Shown in pieces: positions 1 through 5,654 of a stretch of 6,953 bases of DNA (position 1 is the first letter of the stretch; the number at the start of each line of letters is the position of its first letter). The position numbers were made by a program, and so were the translations under genes. The stretch lies in assembly GCA_949127695.1 (NCBI GenBank), contig CASBQH010000004.1, forward strand, positions 1 through 6,953, written 5' to 3'. This DNA comes from Synechococcales cyanobacterium PMM_0073. Lineage in GTDB: Bacteria > Cyanobacteriota > Cyanobacteriia > Elainellales > Elainellaceae. The notes below the pieces were generated by a model. That model saw only the letters and a list, made by a program, of their open reading frames with translations, did no database searches and had not been told where the DNA came from.

Positions 1-2
1 AC

Positions 3-791
3 CTCAGCTTTGCCCGCAACTTTGGACACCAGATTGCCGTGACAGCTGGCCTCAACTTTGCGCGAGGGCAGGCTGTGATCGTGATGGATGCTGACTTGCA
101 AGACCCGCCGGAGCTATTGCCTCAGCTGGTGGAGCGCTGGCAGCAGGGCTATCAGGTGGTCTATGCTCAGCGCAGCCAGCGCCAGCGCGAACCCTGGCTG
201 AAGCGCTTCCTGGCGCATTGGTTCTATCGCATTCTGCGCCACCTGGCCGACGTGGAAATTCCAATTGACACCGGCGACTTCTGCCTGATGGATCGGCGGG
301 TGGTCGATCTGCTCAATGCCATGCCCGAACGCAATCGCTACATTCGCGGGCTGCGCGCCTGGGTGGGCTACCGCCAGACTGCCGTGCGATTTGACCGCGC
401 TCCCCGCCATGCAGGCTCCGTAAAATATACCTTCAGCCAGTCGCTGGCGCTGGCAATTAATAGCCTGGTGGGCTTCTCAAAGGTGCCGCTGCGGCTCTCC
501 ACCTATCTGGGGCTGGCAGCAGGCGCGGTTTCGCTGATGATGAGTCTGCTGGTGCTCTACTGGCGGTTTTTCGCGCCCAGTTCGCCGCTGACGGGCTATA
601 CGATTATTACGGTGGTGGTGTTTTTTCTGGGAGCCGTGCAGCTGATTAGCATTGGCATTTTGGGCGAATATATTGGCCGGATCTACGAAGAGATTAAGGG
701 CAGGCCGCTGTATACGCTGTCTGAGGTAGGCGGATTCCAGGCGCATGATCGCCAAGCTGCCCCGCAAAAGCGACCAGAGGAAAAAACCTAA
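3..791 (+). CDS. GT2 family membrane-anchored glycosyltransferase (DPM1/GtrB-like), 5'-truncated by the window edge
   Basis: The reading frame is open from position 3, and the codons before the first GTG (39) already read like family sequence ([12 protein letters not shown]). The true start therefore lies outside the window and roughly the first 70-90 residues are missing. Visible are the DxD-type catalytic motif [10 protein letters not shown] (about residues 29-38 of the visible part), the acceptor-side motif [13 protein letters not shown] (about 112-124), and two C-terminal membrane helices (about 165-189 and 198-225) ending in [17 protein letters not shown]. This layout is that of polyisoprenyl-phosphate glycosyltransferases such as DPM1 and GtrB. 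They move a sugar from a nucleotide donor to undecaprenyl or dolichyl phosphate on the cytoplasmic face of the membrane, for cell-surface glycan or glycolipid modification. Sugar and acceptor cannot be told from sequence. The TAA stop overlaps the stop of the convergent DUF3007 gene. Confidence 0.93.
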   Translation, partial: LSFARNFGHQIAVTAGLNFARGQAVIVMDADLQDPPELLPQLVERWQQGYQVVYAQRSQRQREPWLKRFLAHWFYRILRHLADVEIPIDTGDFCLMDRRVVDLLNAMPERNRYIRGLRAWVGYRQTAVRFDRAPRHAGSVKYTFSQSLALAINSLVGFSKVPLRLSTYLGLAAGAVSLMMSLLVLYWRFFAPSSPLTGYTIITVVVFFLGAVQLISIGILGEYIGRIYEEIKGRPLYTLSEVGGFQAHDRQAAPQKRPEEKT

Positions 792-1093
792 GCCTGCTTC
801 TCCGCTTCTATTTCGGCTTGGAGTTGCTCTAGCTGTTCTGGGGTCATTTCGTCTAGCCGCTTTTGCAGCACGGCATCTTCATAGTCTTTCAGCTGCTGGT
901 TATAGGTCATGTTTTGGGTCATGGCACGCCTTGCGTAGGTGGCAACCCAGCCCAGCAAACCCGCAACTAGCAAAACCTGACTCCAGATCCCGGCATTAAT
1001 GCCATTTAAGCCAGCAGTTTGCAACAGCAGGTAAAGACCGCCGCCCGCTGCAAATACGGCCAGACCAATATAAATTACGTCAATCCGGCGCAT
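788..1093 (-). CDS. DUF3007 family small membrane protein
   Basis: This 101-aa protein has two predicted membrane helices (about residues 5-27 and 36-53), followed by a charged, probably coiled-coil C-terminal tail. The segment [20 protein letters not shown] followed by [15 protein letters not shown] is what I recognise as the cyanobacterial/plastid-lineage DUF3007 family. The function is not established. Lying directly downstream of ndhL on the same strand is typical for the family as I recall it and suggests a link to thylakoid membrane or NDH-1 biology, which is inference. The ATG at 1093-1091 has no clear Shine-Dalgarno: the preceding bases are the end of an inserted 132-bp element. Before that insertion the gene would have started 2 nt after the ndhL stop. 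Its stop TAG (790-788) overlaps the TAA of the convergent glycosyltransferase. Confidence 0.9.
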   Translation of the reverse strand: MRRIDVIYIGLAVFAAGGGLYLLLQTAGLNGINAGIWSQVLLVAGLLGWVATYARRAMTQNMTYNQQLKDYEDAVLQKRLDEMTPEQLEQLQAEIEAEKQA

Positions 1094-1099
1094 GGCTAA

Positions 1100-1114
1100 G
1101 AAGCTGTTTGTAAA
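1100..1114 (+). repeat. Left terminal inverted repeat of the 132-bp element
   Basis: GAAGCTGTTTGTAAA is an exact inverted match to 1217-1231. It begins 6 nt before the DUF3007 start codon, counted on the coding strand. Confidence 0.85.
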
Positions 1115-1216
1115 TTAGCGTGTATTGTTCCACTCGCCCCCTAAGTCCCCCAGAATATAGCCCTGTGGGCATCTAAGAAAGGGGGATTTAGGGAGCTGAT
1201 CAGGGCGTAGTTTATG

Positions 1217-1231
1217 TTTACAAACAGCTTC
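1217..1231 (-). repeat. Right terminal inverted repeat of the 132-bp element
   Basis: TTTACAAACAGCTTC is the exact reverse complement of 1100-1114. Its outermost base supplies the G of the ndhL TAG stop codon. Confidence 0.85.
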
Positions 1232-1449
1232 TAACCCATCTGCCGAGGCTGAGGCCGAATATTCACAAACGGGCTTAAAATCAGCAGCCCTGGAAACAGC
1301 AGAAAGACGAAGAAGTAGGCAAACAGCCGCTCAATCGCCCCAGAGACATACCAGCGGTTTTTGAAGTAAAGCAGCAGCAGGGCTGGCAGCACCACGAGAT
1401 AAGCACCGCCCAGAGCGAGATAGATCAGCGGAACGAGAGGCAGAGACAT
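1231..1449 (-). CDS. ndhL: NAD(P)H-quinone oxidoreductase subunit L (NdhL)
   Basis: This 72-aa protein is a small membrane subunit of the cyanobacterial NDH-1 complex in the thylakoid membrane, which takes part in cyclic electron flow, respiration and CO2 uptake. Two membrane helices (about residues 8-28 and 42-62) flank the loop [13 protein letters not shown], and the end [21 protein letters not shown] is characteristic of the family. I place the start at the ATG 1449-1447, because this gives the usual length of about 70-80 aa and a GGA lies 6 nt upstream. A longer in-frame start at 1512 would add 21 residues with no family resemblance. The TAG stop (1233-1231) straddles the boundary of an inserted element: its last G belongs to the element. 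The gene is followed by DUF3007 on the same strand and is divergent from the 307-aa gene. Confidence 0.93.
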   Translation of the reverse strand: MSLPLVPLIYLALGGAYLVVLPALLLLYFKNRWYVSGAIERLFAYFFVFLLFPGLLILSPFVNIRPQPRQMG

Positions 1450-1644
1450 AGAGATTCCATCCAGAATATCGCAGCTGTTTTGTATCTTACCAGCTATTTT
1501 ACAGCCTCTCACCCGGCGCTGAAGCGGAGACTTGCCCTGGTTTCCTGGGTTTTGGCCTGAATTAGCCGATGCTTAAGATTAGAAAATGCAAAGAAAAGCA
1601 ACGGATGAGTCCAGTTTGGTGGGAGTCGGCTCAAGATATAAGGT

Positions 1645-2568
1645 ATGATTCACCCGACGCTGGCAGGCTTAGCTTCTGATACCGATTGTGCCGACTGGCA
1701 TGATCGAGTCCAGATTGCGCTGGCGATTGCGGATCAGCCCGTTTTGAAGTCGCTGCTGAGTCACTGTACGCCGCCGATTGCTCAGCCCCACCGGATTGGC
1801 AGCGTCCGTTCAGCGATTGGCCTGCCGATTGCGCCTGCTCTTGCCATCGCGCCTGCCGATGGCCTGATTGAGTTTGAAGAACTGCACTGCGTTTTGGCAG
1901 AGTCGCCTGCTGATTTGGAGCAGGGGCTGGCTGACTACAGCCGGACTAAGGGCAACCGACGCGGCTATCTGGATCTCACCCGCTGCGAGGCCGACAGCCA
2001 AATCTTTGGCCAGATGCTGCCGCTCTCTCAGGCCATTTCGCGGCTAGCCGAAGCAGGCTTTAGCGCCGAGCAGAGTCGGGATATTTTAAATCTGCCGCAG
2101 GATGGCTGGCACAAGTCTTGGTGGTATCAGGCGGATGAGTCGGGGCAGTTTACCAGTCCTTTTTTGCGGCTCATCCGCTGTCGGCGCTATCCAGATGGCA
2201 GCCTGACGCTGCAATACAAAGACTTTTTTGCTCAAGAGCCGCCGCCCTGCTTTAAAAGCCGCAGCGCCAAGGTGCTGGTCGAAATTTTGCCCGCCGCGCA
2301 TCAGTTTGCAGCAACGCTGGCCAAAATTAATCTGGCGCGTCAGCAGCTCGATACGGCTCACGCGCTGCTAATCTGCGACCAGATCTCGGATCTAGAGGCA
2401 CGCGGCTTTATTAGTCAGGGAATCAGCATCTATGCTGCTAAAGAAATTGCGTTGCCGGTGCAGGCCAACTGTCTGCATTGCGCCACCGCAGACTGTTTGA
2501 TGCAGGGCAACCCTGACTCGCCCGTGCTGCTCTGCCAGCGGTTTTGTCTAGATGGCCTCAGTGAATGA
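1645..2568 (+). CDS. Conserved-looking hypothetical protein with C-terminal cysteine cluster, 307 aa
   Basis: I do not recognise this protein. An in-frame stop (TAA, 1639-1641) just upstream of the ATG fixes 1645 as the earliest start; only a weak AAGG lies directly before it. There is no signal peptide or membrane helix. The N-terminal 75 residues are rich in Ala, Pro and Ile. The middle (about 125-200) contains a helical stretch, LSQAISRLAEAGFS, and a Trp-rich segment, GWHKSWWYQ. The region around 240-272 (ALLICDQISDLEARG, then ISIYAAKEIALP) alternates as beta-alpha-beta would. The C-terminus carries C276-x2-C279-x4-C284-x12-C297-x3-C301, enough to hold zinc or an iron-sulfur cluster. Codon use resembles the neighbours, so it is likely a resident gene. 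It is divergent from ndhL across about 195 bp and separated from the NACHT gene by 385 bp, so probably a single-gene transcript. Confidence 0.8.
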   Translation: MIHPTLAGLASDTDCADWHDRVQIALAIADQPVLKSLLSHCTPPIAQPHRIGSVRSAIGLPIAPALAIAPADGLIEFEELHCVLAESPADLEQGLADYSRTKGNRRGYLDLTRCEADSQIFGQMLPLSQAISRLAEAGFSAEQSRDILNLPQDGWHKSWWYQADESGQFTSPFLRLIRCRRYPDGSLTLQYKDFFAQEPPPCFKSRSAKVLVEILPAAHQFAATLAKINLARQQLDTAHALLICDQISDLEARGFISQGISIYAAKEIALPVQANCLHCATADCLMQGNPDSPVLLCQRFCLDGLSE

Positions 2569-2596
2569 TCGTATTCAATCAAGACAATGTAGATTC

Positions 2597-2712
2597 TCGG
2601 CGTTGCTGAATGGACGGATGAATTCGCCCCCCTTGCTTGCTTGCCGCAGGCGCTCCTCCCGATTCAGAGTCTGGCTACTCAGCGGGTTCATACCAATATT
2701 CAGCAATGCCGA
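2597..2712. mobile_element. Degenerate MITE or IS remnant with about 15-30 bp imperfect terminal inverted repeats
   Basis: TCGGCGTTGCTGAAT at 2597-2611 matches, inverted, ATTCAGCAATGCCGA at 2698-2712 with one mismatch. Similarity continues inward more loosely (GGATGAATTCG against the complement of CGGGTTCATACC), giving arms of about 30 bp. The roughly 55-bp core has no coding sense. Short open frames crossing it on both strands have neither ribosome binding sites nor recognisable protein character. I see no clear target duplication, so this is an old or truncated copy, or the two ends of a collapsed insertion sequence. It lies in the gap before the NACHT gene. Confidence 0.6.
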
Positions 2713-2885
2713 CGAACTCCCACGGCTAGAGCATATGGAGTCCTGAAGCCCAATCACGTTTGATTTAGCGATGCGCTGGATCGAGATAAATGTAGAGTGA
2801 TCTTTCGGATTTTGTATAAATTTAACTACGAATCGGTTATTAGCGAAGAAAAGGATCTACAGTCACAGGTGTCTAGCTCTGTGTG

Positions 2886-2929
2886 ATTTCTTGATTTAAT
2901 TTCTTGAATTTCTCAGATTGATTTCTTGA
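2886..2929 (+). repeat. Three direct copies of ATTTCTTGA in the NACHT leader/promoter
   Basis: Exact 9-mers at 2886-2894, 2899-2907 and 2921-2929 have start-to-start spacing of 13 and 22 nt. Copies one and three extend to TGATTTCTTGA. The array ends 24 nt before the NACHT start codon. Such direct repeats can be operator half-sites for a regulator, possibly the protein's own N-terminal HTH, but no known consensus is matched. Confidence 0.5.
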
Positions 2930-2939
2930 AATTTTGACC

Positions 2940-2946
2940 AGGAGGT
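2940..2946 (+). promoter_or_regulatory. Strong ribosome binding site of the NACHT gene
   Basis: AGGAGGT lies 7 nt before the ATG at 2954, a near-perfect anti-16S match. It is the strongest Shine-Dalgarno in the window and fixes the start of the 770-aa protein. Confidence 0.85.
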
Positions 2947-2953
2947 CTGGCTT

Positions 2954-5266
2954 ATGGTCAAACGTTCGCTTCAAGCCTCACCCACTGGAATTCAACAGGC
3001 AAAACGATCCTTTGCCTTGAAGGGATGGACTCAGGAAAATCTGGCTGGAGAAGCAAACCTCAAAACTCGCCAGCCGATCTGGCGATTTTTCACGGGCAAG
3101 CCGGTCGATCGTCAGTTTTTTTTAGAGGTTTGCTTAATCCTCGATCTAGACTGGCGGCAGATCGCCATTGACCCGCCAACCGCATTTCCAGAAGCACGGC
3201 GGGCAGGGATTCGGCCTGTGGCGCTAGATGCGCTGGTGCAGCAGGTGAGGCAACAGCGGCGAGAGAAAGTGCAGGATCAGTGCGGCACCTTACAGCTTTT
3301 AGATATTAGCCATCCGGTCAGCCTGGATGACATTTATATTGATCTGAATATTTTGGAGGTGGTGGCCAGTCAGCAGCAGCTCAAGGTGGTCAACTTGAAA
3401 AATCTGGGGCCAGAGGATTTTGATCGCATTGACCTGGGCGATGTGACGCGGCAGCAGGTATCGGGGATTTGGGCGGTCGAAACCTACTCTAAGCTGAGAC
3501 TGCTGGGCAAGCCGGGAATCGGCAAGACTACCTTTTTGCAGTATCTGGCCATCCAGTCAAATCGCGGTGATTTTGAGCCGACGCGGGTGCCGGTCTTCAT
3601 TACGCTGCGGCATTTTGTCGAAGAATCGCGAGGCAGCGGCGAATTTAGCCTGCTCAACTATCTGCGGCAAGAGTTTCTCAATAGCGGCATTGCCAACCCG
3701 ACGGTGATTGAAACCTTGCTGCAAGCCGGTCGGCTGCTGCTGCTGCTGGATGGACTCGATGAAGTGCTGCATCCAGAAGTTGGGCTGGTGCTGCGAGAAA
3801 TTCGCCGCTTCTCGGATAAATATCACAAAAATCGCTATGCTATCACCTGCCGCACGGCAGCCCAAAGGCTGAGCCTGCGCGGCTTTACAGATGTGGAAAT
3901 TGCCCCATTTACCCAGGCGCAAATTGTGGCATTTGCCCAAAAATGGTTCATTGCCTTTACCCAGACAACTGCCGAGACTGGGCTTGCCCAGTCTCGGCAG
4001 TTTATTCAGCGGCTGAATGAGCCGGAAAACTGGAAGTTTCGGCAAATGGTGGTGACACCGCTGTTTTTGCATATGGCTTGCTGGGTGTTTCAAGGCGAGG
4101 GGCGATTTCCCACCAAGCGGACAGAGTTTTATAAAGAAGGGCTGGATCTGCTGCTGGGCAAATGGGACGAAGCCAGAGGCGTGGAGCGCGATGAAATGTA
4201 TCGTGGGTTTCGGCTGCCTCAAAAGCTGAAGCTGCTGAGCCAAATTGCCGCAGTTACGTTTGAGCATGGGCAGTATTTCTTTGAGCAACGGACAATTGAG
4301 CAATATGTTGAGGACTATATTCGGCATCTCCCCAATGCTTCAACCGATGCAGACGAATTGCAGCTCGACAGTGAAGCGGTGCTAAAGGCAATTGAGTCGC
4401 AGCACGGGCTGCTGACCGAACGGGCGCGCGGCATTTTCTCTTTCTCCTACCTGGCGTTTCAAGAATATTTCACGGCGCGCAATATTGTGGCCAGCTATAA
4501 CCTTCAGGCATTGGAGCAAGCGCTGAGCGGGCTGGTAAGTCACCTGACCGACCCGCACTGGCACGAGATCTTTTTGCTAACGGCGGCAATGCTGCGGAGT
4601 GCTGATTCGCTGGTGCAGCTGATGAAGCAGCAAATTGATGCCCTAGTGGCCGAAGATCCCTATCTGCAAGAGTTTTTGCAATGGGCCAGCCAAAAATCGC
4701 GGGTGGAATCCGCCCCCACCCAAGATGCCGCCGCCCGCGCCTTTTACCTGTCGCTGGCGCGGGTGCCGCATGTGGCGGCTAATTTTACCCTAGCCTGCGC
4801 CCTCGACCAGGGGATGTTTTTGGATGCGGCGTTAGACAGCCTGCTGCAATCTTGTGCAATTGAAAGCTCAGATTTCGCTCACGCCCATCTTTGTGGGGAG
4901 GCGCTCAGCCAGATTTTGGGAATTGTGCTGGATGCAGGCTTTCACAAGTCACTGCAACAGCTGCAAATCCAGTTTCCGGCTCCAGAGCAACCCGAGGAGC
5001 GATTTCAGCTCTGGTGGCAGGCAAATCACAATACTTGGTCAGCCCAGCTCAAAGCTGAGATCAGCAGCTACCGCCAGATTCACCATAGCTGGCAGTTTAG
5101 CCCTGAACAGCAGCAGGTGCTGCAACGCTACTACGATGCCAACCAGCTCTTGTTAGACTGCCTCAACAGCAGCTGTGAAATCACGACAGCGATCCGGCAA
5201 GACATTGAAGCGACGCTGCTGCTGCCGCAAAAAGAGCTAGAAGACCGCGAGTGGCAGGGCAGTTGA
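2954..5266 (+). CDS. HTH-NACHT STAND NTPase with C-terminal helical domain; NLR-like anti-phage defence candidate
   Basis: This 770-aa protein begins with an HTH-like domain (about residues 10-72) bearing GWTQENLAGEANLKTRQPIW, FFTGKPV and LDLDW. A linker (about 90-175) follows with DIYIDLNILE and GPEDFDRIDL. The NACHT NTPase has Walker A GKPGIGKTT (185-193), Walker B LLLLLDGLDEV (261-271), a sensor segment YAITCRT (295-301) and the conserved-Pro segment VVTPLFLHMAC (366-376). The winged-helix motif FSFSYLAFQEYFTAR spans 495-509. Residues from about 530 are helical, resembling the NCH2-type C-terminal domain. The family is established as signal-responsive ATPases that assemble on activation, and several bacterial members protect against phage (bNACHT proteins). 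No nuclease, TIR or protease domain is visible, so the effector is unknown; the HTH or the C-terminal helices may act. It appears monocistronic. A defence role is inferred from family. Confidence 0.9.
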   Translation: MVKRSLQASPTGIQQAKRSFALKGWTQENLAGEANLKTRQPIWRFFTGKPVDRQFFLEVCLILDLDWRQIAIDPPTAFPEARRAGIRPVALDALVQQVRQQRREKVQDQCGTLQLLDISHPVSLDDIYIDLNILEVVASQQQLKVVNLKNLGPEDFDRIDLGDVTRQQVSGIWAVETYSKLRLLGKPGIGKTTFLQYLAIQSNRGDFEPTRVPVFITLRHFVEESRGSGEFSLLNYLRQEFLNSGIANPTVIETLLQAGRLLLLLDGLDEVLHPEVGLVLREIRRFSDKYHKNRYAITCRTAAQRLSLRGFTDVEIAPFTQAQIVAFAQKWFIAFTQTTAETGLAQSRQFIQRLNEPENWKFRQMVVTPLFLHMACWVFQGEGRFPTKRTEFYKEGLDLLLGKWDEARGVERDEMYRGFRLPQKLKLLSQIAAVTFEHGQYFFEQRTIEQYVEDYIRHLPNASTDADELQLDSEAVLKAIESQHGLLTERARGIFSFSYLAFQEYFTARNIVASYNLQALEQALSGLVSHLTDPHWHEIFLLTAAMLRSADSLVQLMKQQIDALVAEDPYLQEFLQWASQKSRVESAPTQDAAARAFYLSLARVPHVAANFTLACALDQGMFLDAALDSLLQSCAIESSDFAHAHLCGEALSQILGIVLDAGFHKSLQQLQIQFPAPEQPEERFQLWWQANHNTWSAQLKAEISSYRQIHHSWQFSPEQQQVLQRYYDANQLLLDCLNSSCEITTAIRQDIEATLLLPQKELEDREWQGS
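3967..4002. repeat. Perfect 17-bp-arm palindrome inside the NACHT coding sequence
   Basis: AACTGCCGAGACTGGGC at 3967-3983 and its exact reverse complement at 3986-4002 are separated by only TT. The 36-nt unit keeps the reading frame and encodes about residues 338-350 (TTAETGLAQSRQF), between the NTPase and the conserved-Pro segment. It would form a very stable hairpin in mRNA or a cruciform in DNA. It could be a small palindromic element, a product of template-switch correction, or a site with a role. Confidence 0.9.
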
Positions 5267-5290
5267 AGCGTGGTTTTTGAGGCTCAGCCC

Positions 5291-5316
5291 CGCTGCTCAA
5301 TCTCGCTGCTCAATCC
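5291..5316. repeat. Tandem duplication of 13 bp at the convergent 3' ends
   Basis: CGCTGCTCAATCT at 5291-5303 is followed at once by CGCTGCTCAATCC at 5304-5316. The pair overlaps the stop codon (5312-5310) of the pentapeptide repeat gene and looks like a slippage duplication. Confidence 0.6.
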
Positions 5317-5654
5317 ACCCCATGCCAGCGCACTCTGCCGTTGGGCATCACCGACCCATCAAACTTGACACCCTCCAGATTTGCGCCTGCTAAATTTGCG
5401 CCTTCTAGATGACAACCCTCCAAATCTGCGCCTGCCAAGTTGGCATTGCTCAGGTTAGCCCGCTCCAAATGCGCCGCATTTAGATCAGCACCGCTCAAGT
5501 CGGCTTTTACCATCTGGGCTTCAATCAGGCTAACTTGCTCCAAATGCGCGTCCTGCAAATTGACTCCGTTTAAAGCAGCGCCCTTAAACACCCGTTCGCC
5601 CGCGTGATATCGCGCCAGCAGTTCTCGCGCACTGTCGATCGGTTGATTGAACAT
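5310..5654 (-). CDS. Pentapeptide repeat protein, 114 aa
   Basis: After a short helix (about residues 5-18, DSARELLARYHAGE) nearly the whole protein is A(D/N)LXX repeats from about residue 22 to 102, some sixteen units such as ADLSG, ADLNA, ANLAG, ADLEG and ANLEG. Such repeats fold into a right-handed quadrilateral beta-helix. The family is abundant in cyanobacteria and most members have no known role; a few mimic DNA and bind gyrase, but nothing here marks that function. There is no signal peptide or membrane segment, so it is probably cytoplasmic. I chose the ATG at 5654-5652, which has AAGGAT just upstream; a TTG at 5669 would add five residues and include that ribosome binding site in the coding sequence. 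It converges on the NACHT gene with a 43-bp gap. Confidence 0.9.
   Translation of the reverse strand: MFNQPIDSARELLARYHAGERVFKGAALNGVNLQDAHLEQVSLIEAQMVKADLSGADLNAAHLERANLSNANLAGADLEGCHLEGANLAGANLEGVKFDGSVMPNGRVRWHGVD

Larger units (their letters stand above)
1097..1234. mobile_element. MITE-like element, 132 bp, with 15-bp terminal inverted repeats and 3-bp target duplication
   Basis: Perfect terminal inverted repeats GAAGCTGTTTGTAAA lie at 1100-1114 and, inverted, at 1217-1231. They are flanked by direct TAA at 1097-1099 and 1232-1234 (TTA on the minus strand). Inside is a second, imperfect pair of arms: CCCCCTAAGTCCCCC at 1137-1151 against GGGGGATTTAGGGAG at 1181-1195 (13 of 15 paired). 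A GCCC-TGT-GGGC hairpin sits at the centre (1160-1170). There is no coding capacity. Size, perfect ends, a 3-bp TNA target duplication and foldback structure fit a non-autonomous element moved by an IS5-type (IS1031-like) transposase; that family assignment is an inference from the target size. It lies between ndhL and DUF3007 and could fold into a long RNA hairpin between the two cistrons. Confidence 0.82.
2569..2953. other. 385-bp gene-free region upstream of the NACHT gene
   Basis: It holds the inverted-repeat element (2597-2712), then an AT-rich stretch with a possible -10 box TATAAA at 2815-2820 (no convincing -35). Next come three direct copies of ATTTCTTGA (2886-2929), and finally the Shine-Dalgarno of the NACHT gene. 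The region is long enough for the NACHT gene to have its own regulated promoter. I see no RNA gene or protein in it. Confidence 0.6.

Noticed and set aside
745..999. 84-codon plus-strand open frame
   Set aside because: It begins inside the glycosyltransferase gene and runs antisense through DUF3007, whose family identity is clear.
1449..1512. Longer ndhL start adding 21 residues
   Set aside because: The extension has no family resemblance and the inner ATG gives the usual NdhL length and N-terminus. The extra region contains AT-rich hexamers (TAAAAT, TAAGAT) more like promoter or leader.
2552..2757. Short open frames on both strands across the inverted-repeat element (2552-2746 +, 2575-2757 -)
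   Set aside because: They cross the element and its ends, have no ribosome binding site, and the two overlap each other. The protein text mirrors the inverted repeats.
2886..2929. CRISPR array
   Set aside because: The repeat is only 9 nt with unequal spacers of 4 and 13 nt, far too short for CRISPR.
3731..3760. CTG trinucleotide run
   Set aside because: It encodes the leucines of the Walker B strand; codon bias and hydrophobicity explain it.
3557..4327. 256-codon open frame on the minus strand
   Set aside because: It lies wholly inside the NACHT gene, antisense to the Walker B region. Its composition (Gln-, Leu-, Pro-, His-rich, no domain) is what the complement of that gene would give.
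4854..5156. 100-codon plus-strand open frame
   Set aside because: It is a different frame within the 3' part of the NACHT gene, with no start signal or protein character.
5267..5309. Intrinsic terminator between the NACHT and pentapeptide genes
   Set aside because: GGCTCAGCC and nearby short complementarities are too small, and the T5 run precedes the potential stem; no stem-plus-U-tract on either strand.
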